DNA from: Toxonevra muliebris
Taxonomy: Eukaryota > Arthropoda > Insecta > Diptera > Pallopteridae
Assembly: GCA_963691655.1 (NCBI GenBank)
Contig: OY829330.1
Coordinates: 16,340,815-16,404,814, forward strand
Length of the DNA: 64,000 nucleotides
Reading direction: 5' to 3'
Part shown: in pieces, positions 57,201 through 60,673 of the stretch
Layout of the letters: every line of letters begins with the position of its first letter
How positions within the stretch are numbered: the stretch's first letter is position 1
Position numbers and translations under genes: made by a program
The notes under the pieces: generated by a model
Told to the model about the DNA's origin: nothing
The model's input: only the letters and a program-made list of their open reading frames with translations
Databases searched by the model: none

Positions 57201-57495
57201 TTTCTTCCCAGTACCTAATTTTACCAGTCTATTACAATTTAAGTTTGCGCACAAATTAAATCTGGTGTTCAAGCGATATTTGGACCATCGGAACCGATTT
57301 TGGGCACACACATACATTCTATATGCGATGCTTTAGATATACCACATCTGGAATCACGGATTGATAATGAAATAACTGCTAAGGAATTTTCGATAAACCT
57401 TCATCCAATACATTATTATGTCAATCATGCTTTTCTCGATGTGATACGATATTTAAATTGGACCAAAGCGGGTGTACTCTACGAAAAGGATTATG
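24135..57495 (+). CDS. Kainate-type ionotropic glutamate receptor, 5' part; join(24135..24225,42412..42573,57244..57495), continues beyond window
   Basis: Three exons join, each at phase 1, into about 168 residues: a hydrophobic signal peptide, then the first lobe of the amino-terminal (LIVBP-like) domain. Diagnostic stretches are PPVIRVGAIFSE across the first junction, [52 protein letters not shown] and [18 protein letters not shown]. These fit insect kainate-type subunits; candidates known in Drosophila are KaiR1D, clumsy, ekar and Grik, and I cannot choose among them. The full receptor would be a ligand-gated cation channel in neuronal or muscle membrane. Ligand-binding, pore and C-terminal exons lie to the right of the window. 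Introns of about 18.2 and 14.7 kb are filled with transposons. Confidence 0.9.
24926..25735 (+). repeat. Dispersed repeat family A, copy 2
   Basis: It matches 27745-28595 along its whole length, and 7370-7826 in reverse. It begins TTCCTGTCGATTTGAAATTT and ends near CATACCGTGAGCTAAAATG. At 24985-25011 and 25034-25060 it holds two 27-base arms, from CGTCGCCTGAG to TTTGGCGTAT and back, forming a strong hairpin with a short loop. The middle has TCTCCCTCTCTTCTTCTCTT and the end TTACATCTTACGTTACAG. No coding sequence. Confidence 0.75.
26170..26347 (-). repeat. LTR, shortened, 3' LTR of a minus-strand LTR element
   Basis: On the minus strand it starts TGTTGGAGAGAGTTCC and ends TTAGAAGATTAAACA, with the TG...CA borders of an LTR. 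Compared with the LTR at 27267 and the one ending at 58914, its middle (the part with GGCGATTCAKATTCGC and GGGCGGCTTTTATAG) is deleted, so it is only 178 bp. Before it, on the minus strand, lies the purine-rich GCAAGGGGGCCGCC, a good polypurine tract. Confidence 0.65.
26348..27266 (-). mobile_element. Internal region of a small non-autonomous LTR element with a zinc-knuckle gag remnant
   Basis: On the minus strand the region begins right after the LTR with TGGTCCTTCGAGGCGG (reverse complement of 27251-27266), which stands where a tRNA primer site should be. Near the other end the frame reads [18 protein letters not shown], then SQYSCRICL, a stop, and [12 protein letters not shown]: a C-x2-C / H-C zinc-knuckle pattern as in BEL-type Gag. 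No protease, reverse transcriptase or integrase is present. Two words of about 85 bases, at 26826-26925 and 27082-27165, are inverted copies of each other (CTTTTGCGTTGGAAGCATCG and GGAAAATGGYATTCTTT), so the centre can fold back. Confidence 0.55.
27267..27500 (-). repeat. LTR, 5' LTR of the minus-strand LTR element, broken
   Basis: It shares the border TGTTTAATCTTCTAACG and the next 70 bases with 26170, and goes on with GGGGCGATTCATATTCGCG and GGGCGGCTTTTATAGC as in the LTR remnant at 58580-58914. The expected other border (CTCTCTCCAACA) is not found here. An LTR end of that kind occurs at 33786-33853, beyond the CR1 element, which could be the displaced remainder. Confidence 0.55.
27745..28595 (+). 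repeat. Dispersed repeat family A, copy 3
   Basis: It is nearly collinear with 24926-25735. The terminal hairpin is present but more worn (27795-27821 against 27844-27870). Relative to copy 2 it lacks part of TGGTATAGTCGATCTCC and has an extra TTCTTCT unit. Both copies end in CATACCGTGAGCTAAAA followed by TTTACACATCAAAAAT. Confidence 0.75.
28731..29258 (+). pseudogene. Possible small nested gene with a 65-bp intron; start codon damaged
   Basis: In order: TATAAAAG at 28731-28738; a donor GTAAGT at 28991; an acceptor TTTTGTTTCACAG ending at 29055; and an exon open from 29056 to the stop TGA at 29256-29258. The intron is 65 bp, a normal length for flies. The exon reads [20 protein letters not shown], then [20 protein letters not shown] and so on to YDSYCIKL. 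Upstream, the same frame gives NDLNSLKR, directly after an ATG that is one base out of frame, as if a G had been lost. The frame has Lys/Glu-rich helix character then a Phe/Asp-rich end. I do not recognise the protein. It may be a duplicated, truncated host gene. Confidence 0.4.
29487..32495 (-). CDS. CR1 ORF2: endonuclease-reverse transcriptase, 1002 aa, open
   Basis: The ATG at 32495 overlaps the end of ORF1. The endonuclease has [11 protein letters not shown] near residue 50, [13 protein letters not shown] near 78, [11 protein letters not shown] near 115, and [12 protein letters not shown] near 195, with a late SIHHLAL near 280: these supply the usual Asn, Glu, Asp/Asn and His of AP-like nucleases. 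The reverse transcriptase has [13 protein letters not shown] near 515, [37 protein letters not shown] near 692 and the catalytic YADD near 721. No RNase H follows. All key residues I can check are present and there is no stop, so the enzyme could be active in target-primed reverse transcription. Confidence 0.9.
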   Translation of the reverse strand: MSFSFFSKNWRSSPKRITGLPFIEKPSIDVLPSKIKAGAPTDEEFQLYYQNTGGIRTKLHSVLLFSSSVQFDVIALTETWLTGGHYNSEMFDSQLYNVFRKDRCSQTTGLSMGGGVLIAVRTSLSCIQIELPSSTTQTIYDIDQVIIKIIINHSHEIFLIISYIPPQSPFEMYKIHIDNCCSILKSLNDKQNIIILGDFNLPNVNWSYDSNLSCLIPFNVSSESECEVLDTLAEFDLCQINKFQNGLNRFLDLIFVDKEFEAEVNCLTSPPLSTSIHHLALCASFKFYNLLKLPYNCFSKYNFKKANFNCISSLINSVDWISVLNNVDLVQDYSIFSEKLDEAINMFVPTVLPKSSTKPIWFNSHLININNKKNKAYKSFRKSKGNLALFDNYCRLQKEFDYLNKFLYKNYILSVEAELKSHSKSFWYFINNKRKSSGIPDIMHFDGETSSEISRICNLFANFFRSVYVPSSTIRDLNQYSNSSLVNIGNLQLTLEEVTLELSCLNSDKQSGFDGLPPILLKNCAIALAPPLLIIFNRSLARGEFLEVWKKSYTIPIHKSGSKAEVSNYRPICKISAIPKLFEKLVYNKLMFLLKEVISPYQHGFVKGRSTSTNLTIFSNFVLNNIKNGYQCDVIYTDFSKAFDRVNHLMLIRKLESMGFHSSMLKWLESYLSRRTQFVRINNTLSEVVEVTSGVPQGSHLGPLLFLLFVNDIPRIFRHSHCLMYADDLKLYCSVKSISDCARLQDDVSRLLIWCDKHKLSLNISKCQSLSFHRILIPVRFQYILNDTALIRINEKCDLGVLFDSKMCFSKHIDYLIVKARSMLGFIIRNSKDFSDPYTLKALYFSFVRSILEYCSIIWDPFYSIQSLRIERVQRKFTRCAIHKLRWNSDMPSYRIRCLLLGIQSLEVRRKYFSVMFVRDIINNHIDCPPLLQLIGFYCPTRYLRSRSLFYEPYHRVNYCRNEPITRCLREANEVCGYLDFYNHSNRCKFKNSLIMTLQYPS
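32444..33664 (-). CDS. CR1 ORF1: PHD-like finger RNA-binding protein, 406 aa, open
   Basis: I start at ATG 33664 ([11 protein letters not shown]); the open frame extends 25 codons further but with no ATG. A zinc-finger array of CMKC, CGICC, HLKC and CDIC fills the first 60 residues. A long low-complexity middle, rich in Asn and Ser with NNNN and SSDSS runs, follows. The C-terminal part ([20 protein letters not shown] ... FKLGV ... [14 protein letters not shown]) matches the end of ORF1 in the degraded copy near 1490-1600. The role is inferred to be binding element RNA in the particle. Confidence 0.85.
   Translation of the reverse strand: MQNCMKCSLQCVGRESISCGICCGTMHLKCAKINLNCLNVLKSNINIIYKCDICIKRPANICLSKIDAAVQSLIDIKSIFDSLKSVHSSHINVIKDNNKSNSTNLNNTATITRSSHINESTETNKMIINNNNNAMITRSKAKITDPNIQIVKNVRRNSITNSSPALSRSANIDNNRNTPLNCRSQLSLRKNSSDVAVIKQSYPAPSTISRSISISACSSAAVDYDNCNSNDIVTADNSSDSSLSANVAVACGSSDSNTVVAEGNDTNFDNHYSALPSGNITGWTVVNANRKHCNNRSIVMGSNSNTELDVAINKKWLHLSSFLPSVTAENIVTYIAKQTGIDSKHFACYKLVKRDAPIDSIKRITFKLGVISSLYVKLLKPELWPAEVKVCPFHFFQRIGDPVPNA
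33786..33853 (-). repeat. LTR end remnant
   Basis: It matches the last 68 bases of the LTR at 26170-26347 and of the one ending at 58914: AAAAAGAAAAG-AT--GCAAAC, then AGTTGGAACTCTCTCCAACA. To its right is a GC-rich word (GGCCGGCCCCCGCAGG) resembling the polypurine tract of the same LTR family. It may be the displaced end of the LTR at 27267, pushed away by later insertions, or a separate 3' LTR stub. Confidence 0.5.
34115..34345 (+). pseudogene. hAT transposase C-terminal remnant
   Basis: In one frame it reads [25 protein letters not shown] and [20 protein letters not shown]. From memory, LPHSNA-AERVFS--N-IKTK-RN is the hallmark of the hAT C-terminal dimerisation domain. Stops follow soon after (CLH*LQLLMQ*WLV). 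The catalytic part is missing. CCAGTGCTG in inverted form near 34722-34731 might be its terminal repeat, but no matching left end was found. Confidence 0.65.
34400..36500. other. AT-rich stretch with decayed repeats, no gene
   Basis: At 35020-35160 the words CCAATTGACTCCAATTGA and CAAATCCCAATTGACTTC recur with changes, a degenerate short-period repeat with the core CAATTGA. Elsewhere only A/T-rich simple sequence (AAAATAAAAATCA and similar) is seen. No exon of the glutamate receptor could be read here. Confidence 0.4.
36500..36612 (+). repeat. LINE-like 3' end with CCAACCTAACCTAACC terminus
   Basis: GGGCCGTTCAGGCCTAAGTG ... GCCACTCCAACCTAACCTAA. The same ending, CCACTCYAACYTAAC, closes the minus-strand LINE fragment at 42706 and recurs in short form at 33943-33957. 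It looks like the 3' terminus of a LOA-type LINE family. The body of this copy is absent or decayed. Confidence 0.4.
37653..38430 (+). pseudogene. LOA-type LINE ORF1 (Gag-like), truncated
   Basis: The open frame to 38321 is Ser/Ala/Thr-rich with basic N-terminal [13 protein letters not shown] and a later [19 protein letters not shown]. After the stop it continues in the same general sense to FNWIRAAV near 38430. There it passes straight into the endonuclease start NLQHSKAA, so the C-terminal half of ORF1, with the expected zinc knuckles, is deleted. Confidence 0.55.
38430..41560 (+). pseudogene. LOA-type LINE ORF2 (endonuclease, reverse transcriptase, RNase H), many breaks
   Basis: Broken into several frames. 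The endonuclease (38430-39060) keeps IQEPWVSKG and [19 protein letters not shown], but the GADANAHH region is damaged ([11 protein letters not shown], then a stop). The reverse transcriptase (39440-40870) keeps [65 protein letters not shown] and [19 protein letters not shown] deletion near 40865-40880 removes most of the region before RNase H. The tail keeps DSQAALKSS and [19 protein letters not shown], then a Cys/His stretch [20 protein letters not shown], the usual C-terminal zinc finger. Confidence 0.8.
42412..42573 (+). CDS. Glutamate receptor coding exon 2
   Basis: This 162-bp exon, phase 1 at both ends, encodes [40 protein letters not shown] and [13 protein letters not shown]. It is flanked by CACAG and GTTAGT. 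It forms the first beta strand and helix of the amino-terminal domain; [13 protein letters not shown] is the helix found in all kainate-type receptors. The length is a multiple of three, so skipping it would keep the frame. Confidence 0.9.
42706..43740 (-). pseudogene. LOA-type LINE fragment, minus strand, internally deleted
   Basis: On the minus strand the right part (43250-43740) encodes [17 protein letters not shown] and SDGTISSDN, matching ORF1 of the LINE at 59098 (its FNEVAKDGLIWA and SDGTISPDN). The left part (42706-43230) matches the 3' end of that same LINE (region 63850-64000: CTTGAGGAAGC, AGATCCTGG) and goes on beyond what the window shows of it. It ends in CCACTCTAACCTAAC. The whole ORF2 centre is missing. 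It therefore supplies the 3' end of the family that is cut off at the right edge of the window. Confidence 0.7.
43744..43967. mobile_element. MITE with GCTCATTTACTAAAAGACT ends
   Basis: The left end GCTCATTTACTAAAAGACTA and the right end AGTCTTTTAGTAAATGAGC are inverted, and the match continues inward with few changes for about 45 bases. It is 224 bp long with no coding sequence. No clear target duplication is seen, so the superfamily is unknown. It ends 16 bases before the gypsy target site. Confidence 0.7.
43987..45657 (+). repeat. 5' LTR of the gypsy element, interrupted by a foldback insertion
   Basis: The pieces 43987-44095 and 45497-45657 together give 270 bases, the same length as the 3' LTR. 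They would carry the element's promoter and polyadenylation signals. The foldback element sits 109 bases in and duplicates CTA. Confidence 0.9.
44096..45493. mobile_element. Foldback-type DNA element, 1398 bp, long terminal inverted repeats
   Basis: The left arm (44096-44690) and right arm (44930-45493) are near-perfect inverted copies of about 500-550 bases. They begin CACTGTGCT and end AGCACAGTG, with a central AT-rich spacer. The 3-bp duplication CTA (44093-44095 and 45494-45496) is proved by the uninterrupted 3' LTR (GTAACTATTACTG). CACTG ends with a 3-bp target fit the CMC (CACTA/Chapaev) group or a Harbinger-type element. No transposase is encoded. The open frames in the arms are mirror images of each other. 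Confidence 0.9.
45662..45676 (+). promoter_or_regulatory. Primer-binding site for tRNA-Trp
   Basis: TGGTGACCCCGACGG, five bases after the 5' LTR, is complementary to the 3' end of tRNA-Trp including CCA, except for the last base. This is where minus-strand DNA synthesis would start. Confidence 0.75.
45753..46691 (+). pseudogene. Gypsy gag, one in-frame stop
   Basis: The ATG at 45753 opens a 313-codon frame interrupted only by TAG at 46281-46283 (after QVLSA). The first half has the capsid pattern [20 protein letters not shown] ... [20 protein letters not shown] ... [16 protein letters not shown]. The second half ends in the C-H-C-C finger [18 protein letters not shown]. Gag would build the particle around element RNA. 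The last 150 bases overlap the pol frame, which is read at -1, so ribosomal frameshifting is the expected route to Pol. Confidence 0.85.
46541..49607 (+). pseudogene. Gypsy pol (protease, reverse transcriptase, RNase H, integrase), two frameshifts
   Basis: The protease is at 46541-47056: [11 protein letters not shown] active site and [14 protein letters not shown] one-base shift near 47030-47050 moves the frame; the new frame is open well before the first ATG at 47209. The reverse transcriptase has [26 protein letters not shown] and FAYVDDIF. RNase H has [24 protein letters not shown] and TDHKPLIF. A second shift lies near 48710-48745, inside the integrase HHCC finger (HNLSHGG ... HCIACQKAK). 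The integrase core keeps its two Asp and Glu ([31 protein letters not shown]) and ends in a GPF module ([11 protein letters not shown]). The stop is at 49605. Confidence 0.9.
49722..49730 (+). promoter_or_regulatory. Polypurine tract
   Basis: GGAGGGGAG, three bases before the 3' LTR, is the expected plus-strand primer of the gypsy element. Confidence 0.8.
49734..50003 (+). repeat. 3' LTR of the gypsy element
   Basis: It is 270 bp, from TGTGGCGAACC to CCCCTCA, followed by AGCT. The only differences from the 5' LTR that I see are in AACAAGATTC (5') against AACACGTTTC (3'). That is over 99% identity and points to a recent insertion. Confidence 0.9.
50008..50470. other. Flanking stretch of uncertain origin
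   Basis: It is richer in G and C than average (GAGGAGCGACCCCAGCACCT), and may be part of an old LINE ORF1, but no frame is readable. It then becomes AT-rich from 50270. Confidence 0.3.
50480..51270 (-). pseudogene. LOA-type LINE fragment, minus strand, internally deleted
   Basis: The left part (50480-50620) matches, in reverse, the 3' end of the LINE at 36972-41658 (region 41520-41600). The right part (50630-51270) matches its reverse transcriptase region 40080-40830: on the minus strand it reads [19 protein letters not shown] and [20 protein letters not shown]. The part between is deleted. This is a second copy of that family, with its own decay. Confidence 0.7.
52207..52513 (+). repeat. 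5' LTR of the BEL element
   Basis: It starts TGTTTAAGCCACTACTTC and ends CCGAATTATAC, after which there is a T-run instead of a recognisable tRNA primer site. Relative to the 3' LTR it has an extra segment with CAATATAACTA before TTTCTAATATAATTC. Confidence 0.8.
52732..54156 (+). pseudogene. BEL gag, one early stop
   Basis: The ATG at 52732 begins [12 protein letters not shown], and the frame stops once, at TAA 52810-52812 (after KMSD); it then runs open to 54156. Gag landmarks are [20 protein letters not shown] and DLFTAVYIN (the conserved F-G-Y-EWPAF-D-F of Pao-type Gag), [12 protein letters not shown], then two zinc knuckles ([18 protein letters not shown] and [16 protein letters not shown], with [13 protein letters not shown]). 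The later start at 52873 ([10 protein letters not shown]) would make a shorter Gag that avoids the stop. Confidence 0.85.
54150..55942 (+). pseudogene. BEL pol remnant: reverse transcriptase and pieces of RNase H and integrase
   Basis: The frame passes from Gag's zinc knuckle region straight into the reverse transcriptase ([14 protein letters not shown]), so the protease is deleted. The reverse transcriptase has [50 protein letters not shown] and [10 protein letters not shown]. The connection domain has [20 protein letters not shown]. RNase H begins ([28 protein letters not shown]), then jumps near 55340 to the integrase region. There only the zinc-binding His pair remains (ERHPIIIP ... [20 protein letters not shown]); the D-D-E core is absent. 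Frame 2 is open throughout, an oddity for such a deleted element. Confidence 0.85.
55945..56288 (+). other. GC-rich zinc-knuckle segment at the 3' end of the BEL element
   Basis: Base composition is much richer in G and C than the BEL coding DNA before it. One frame reads [20 protein letters not shown], then [20 protein letters not shown] and VTTHASLH, a C-x2-C ... H ... C ... C-x2-C-x4-H pattern like BEL-type Gag knuckles but of another family. It ends in [13 protein letters not shown] at GTGCAAGGGGGCCGGGA, directly before the 3' LTR. The same word, GTGCAAGGGGGCCG, precedes the unrelated LTR at 26347, suggesting a shared cassette. Confidence 0.5.
56289..56581 (+). repeat. 3' LTR of the BEL element
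   Basis: From TGTTTAAGCC to TTATACA, then AGGTC. It is 293 bp. Small changes from the 5' LTR include CACTCTTTTTTC for CACTATTTTTTC and TATTTCGCAACG for TATTTCCCAACG. Confidence 0.8.
57244..57495 (+). CDS. Glutamate receptor coding exon 3
   Basis: This 252-bp exon, phase 1 at both ends, encodes [40 protein letters not shown], then [15 protein letters not shown] and [29 protein letters not shown] and CDALDIPH are the most conserved stretches of the kainate-type amino-terminal domain. The start of the frame (57300) seen as a free open frame is internal. Donor GTAAGT at 57496 is a perfect consensus. The length is a multiple of three. Confidence 0.92.
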
Positions 57496-58579
57496 GTAAG
57501 TGCAGAAAAATAAGTTACTGAACTATGAAATTGTGCATAACGTAAGTGCGGGTAAGTTGGTTCACTTTTGTTTTGCTAATAACTTTACTTCAGTATTTTT
57601 GATAATTAGGGTAAAGTGGGGTACCTTTGACACTTAATTTTCAAAGGACTGTAATTCCGAAAATTATTGATAGATTTTAAAAGATTATTTTTATAAAAAC
57701 TGCATCAGTATTTTTTTTTTGTACATTTACAAGAAAACCCATTTGGCCACAATTGACTTTACAAGGGGCACATTTGACAAAGGTTAATAACTTTGTCATA
57801 GTCTATATTTATTATTATATTATAATTTTGAGTTCATCCTAACACTAGAAGATTTAAAATCTTATTATTTAAAGTGCTAGTCACAGATATAGTTGCATAT
57901 TTACAATCGGAGTTCAGATATTAAATATTAAAGTTAAAAAGCATATAATTACCTTAAATCTAAATTTATAATTATGTAAAATAAACAGATAAAAACAAGG
58001 AAAAAACAAAGCATATATAAAGCATATATATAAAAATTAAAATATGTGTGTATGTCTCGAAATAACACTGAAACCTCAGCGGAGATTGACACAAATTTGT
58101 ACAATGTTGCTTTATTAGGTTATTACTATTATTTTATTTTTCTGTTCTGACTATTATTAGTTGCTCTTTACTTAACAAAACATTCTTAATGATAATGATG
58201 CATTATGTTTCTGGTCATAAGATAGGCATAGTCTGATTTCAAAACTACAAGTGGGTGTGGCACCTTCCATACAAACTATATGCTTTTTTGGGTATATATC
58301 TGGAACCATTTACGGTACAGTACGCAAGGATGTCGATTAACAATATCATACTACAGGAAAAACGTGGGAGGGATTGGTAAAGGGGTTTGACTCCAAGATT
58401 TAGTATGAAGGACCTTAAATGGTGTCCTATTTACCCCATATTTTTCGGAAGCCGATGTATAAGCAAAGCGTAGTTTAAACAAAGAAAAACAACGTGCGTA
58501 TTTGTAGATGACTGAATTAGAAGTACTTATTTTATTATAAGAAAATGAAAGTAATAAGATAACCTTGCAGGGTTGCACA
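57496..58579 (+). other. Glutamate receptor intron 3, first part, no gene
   Basis: AT-rich. The word TTTTGTTTTGCTAATAACTTT at 57570-57590 also occurs at 16830-16850, next to GGTAA--TCGG and GGTAAGTTGGTTC respectively, so a decayed copy of the same repeat lies here. No fourth exon could be read. Confidence 0.4.
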
Positions 58580-58914
58580 ATTTTGTTTTCACTTTATAAA
58601 GGTTTTAATAAAAATTCAAAAATGTTATAATTACACTTCGTGTGCGTTTGAGGCGATTCAGATTCGCTTAGGTACAAGTATATAAGTAGTAATAAGAAGT
58701 GAGAGAATAATGAGTGAGTGGGCGGCTTTTATAGCCGTTGCCACGATAAAATAACAAGCTTAGAATTATAAATATGAAAGCTTATAGTTAACAGAGCATA
58801 ATACATATTTGAGTACAAGTACTTGCTTCAAATTAATATATGTAATAGAACAATTCAAAATGATGCAGAAAAGAAAAACATTAGCAAATATATTAGTTGG
58901 AACTCTCTCCAACA
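58580..58914 (-). repeat. LTR of the same family as 26170 and 27267
   Basis: It contains GGCGATTCAGATTCGC, GGGCGGCTTTTATAGCCG, AATATATGTAATAGAACA and the end AGTTGGAACTCTCTCCAACA. On the minus strand this end is the LTR start, TGTTGGAGAGAG. To the right, GACGGAGGG in minus reading would be the polypurine tract. Its left border is blurred. About 180 bases of the internal region remain before the LINE begins. Confidence 0.6.
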
Positions 58915-59097
58915 CCCTCCGTCACCATTCGGTTGGCGGTGTAGGTTTGGTTGAGATGACTCCCATTTAGCACTGGTCTGGCTCTGAGTACTTGCTCTCA
59001 TAAGGACTTGTACCAACCCTCGCGTGGCCTCCCTGCTTCGGCATAGATAACCACGGGACCATTAAGGTGACTACACATCCGGACGGAGATAGCGGCC

Positions 59098-60673
59098 ATG
59101 AGTGGGGACCCAACAATCAAGAATACGTCCAATAAAAAACCCAAGGCCAACCCGCATGGGGAGCCCAATAGAGTGGTTAGGCAATCGCCTGCCAAACGTT
59201 CACCACCCTCAACTTCTGGTGGCTCATCTTGGTTTTGGCCAACATACCATCCTCGTCGTCATCTGGACCCACACCTTCTTCGAGCACGCTCGGTACCCAG
59301 GCAACTGTGCCGGGTGCGGGTGGTGCTCCTCTTCAGGCTCGCTTGTCTGGTACCGGTAAGGCCTCAGCAACTAAGCTGGCCTCTTCCTTCACCAGCAAAA
59401 GCGCCAGCACATCCAATTCTAGCGTTCGGTCGCTTTCTTCGAACAACCCTACCACTTCGGCAACTGTGCCAGGTGTTAGGGTTGATCCACCGCCCGTTCG
59501 CCGGTCTGGTGTAGCCAGGGATTCGGCAACTAAGCCGTCCTTAGCCTCCACCAGTACAGGCCCCAGCACCGCTTCCACCTCTGGTGCTCGCGCGCACATT
59601 ACTGCGTCAACACGGGCGTACAGGACCAGAAGGTCAGCCTTCAGGATCCTGAATAGGCTGGAGCCCCTTGATCCCTCTTCGCTCTCCGAAAGGGATAAGG
59701 CACCTCTTCAATGGGCCCAGCAGAATGCTGGTGCTCGCCCTCCTCCTCCTCCACTAATACCTCCTCATACAGCTAGTCAGAAGCGACAAGGTCGACTGAT
59801 AAGGCTGTCCAACCTGTCCGTCAGGACACCAAAAGGCCAAGACTGGCAACCCCAAAGCCGAAATTTAATCGGCCTTTTAATGAGGTTGCGAAAGATGGTC
59901 TTATCTGGGCCATTGTTGACTCCAGTAACAGCGACGGTACCATATCCCCAGACAACTGGAGATTGGTACAGGCGGCGCTTCGCAATGTCTACAAAGACGT
60001 TGTTACGGCAAATCCAGGCCCGTCGCCCAAATGCCGAGATGCCGGTTGGTATCAGGGCCACATAAAGTTGGTAGCTTGTGCAGATCAACGCTCTGCGGAC
60101 CTTTACAAGCTGGCCATTGCTAAGTTGGGAGAGGTATGGCCAGGTGCAAAGCTTTCTGCTGTATCTAAAAACCAGATCCCCAACCGATCACGTTCCAAGG
60201 CATGGATTCCGGCTGAGCCCTCCTCGCCGGATGAAATCCTCGAGCTTATAAAGTTAAGCAACCTTGAGCTAGCCAAGGTCAGCGAACCCAAGGGCAACTT
60301 CCGTCAGGCACTCATCATCCTTAATGAGGAGTCGCTCTCACCGCTTAACACCACTAAGGGGGAGATCAACTACGGGTTCGACTCGATCTCCCTCAGGGTC
60401 TACAGATGCGACAAGTTGGGTACTGGGCAAGAAACCGTCACAGAGCCTTCGGCAGAAGCCGTGGACTTCCTGGCGATCTTGTCCCAGTCCCAGACAGACA
60501 CTGATCTCTCTGATGAAGGGAGTACCCTGTCCTCCTCCGAACTATTTGGCGACTTTTTCGGTAAAATGCAGCTTGCCGCTGAGAACGTCGAGGCTCCTCA
60601 TTTGTCTGATGAGGAGGACCCCGACGTCACCATGATTGCCATCCCAAAAAATGGTGAAGGTTATTCAAATTAA
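59098..60673 (+). pseudogene. LOA-type LINE ORF1 (Gag-like), two frameshifts
   Basis: The ATG at 59098 (MSGDPTIKNTSNKKP) opens a Pro/Ser-rich N-terminal part. A shift near 59220-59230 moves to a frame with a repeated unit ATVPG...VARDSATK / GKASATKLASS. A second shift near 59760-59830 enters the conserved C-terminal part: RPFNEVAKDGLIWAIVDSSN, SDGTISPDNWRLVQAALRNV, GWYQGHIKLVACADQRSADL and an acidic tail (DEEDPD). No zinc knuckle is visible. The stop at 60671 overlaps the ORF2 start by about 38 bases. Confidence 0.75.

Larger units (their letters stand above)
51662..57213. mobile_element. Long-inverted-repeat element containing a BEL insertion
   Basis: The left arm (51662-51893) and right arm (56983-57213) are inverted copies over about 230 bases: TTTCTGAAATGTAACC, CGGTAGTATTAGTGACTAAA, TGTTATAAACAATTAAAC and AACCATTCTTAGCTCAAATT on the left, with partners on the right. 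Removing the BEL element leaves an element of roughly 1.2 kb. The outermost bases differ between arms, so the exact ends and target site are uncertain. It carries no gene of its own. Confidence 0.65.
42574..57243 (+). other. Glutamate receptor intron 2, 14.7 kb
   Basis: Donor GTTAGT, acceptor TTACAATTTAAG. It holds a minus-strand LINE fragment, a MITE, a young gypsy element, a LOA-type fragment and a long-TIR element with a BEL insertion. The last of these ends only about 30 bases before exon 3, so the acceptor tract lies in a narrow strip between transposon and exon. Confidence 0.85.
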
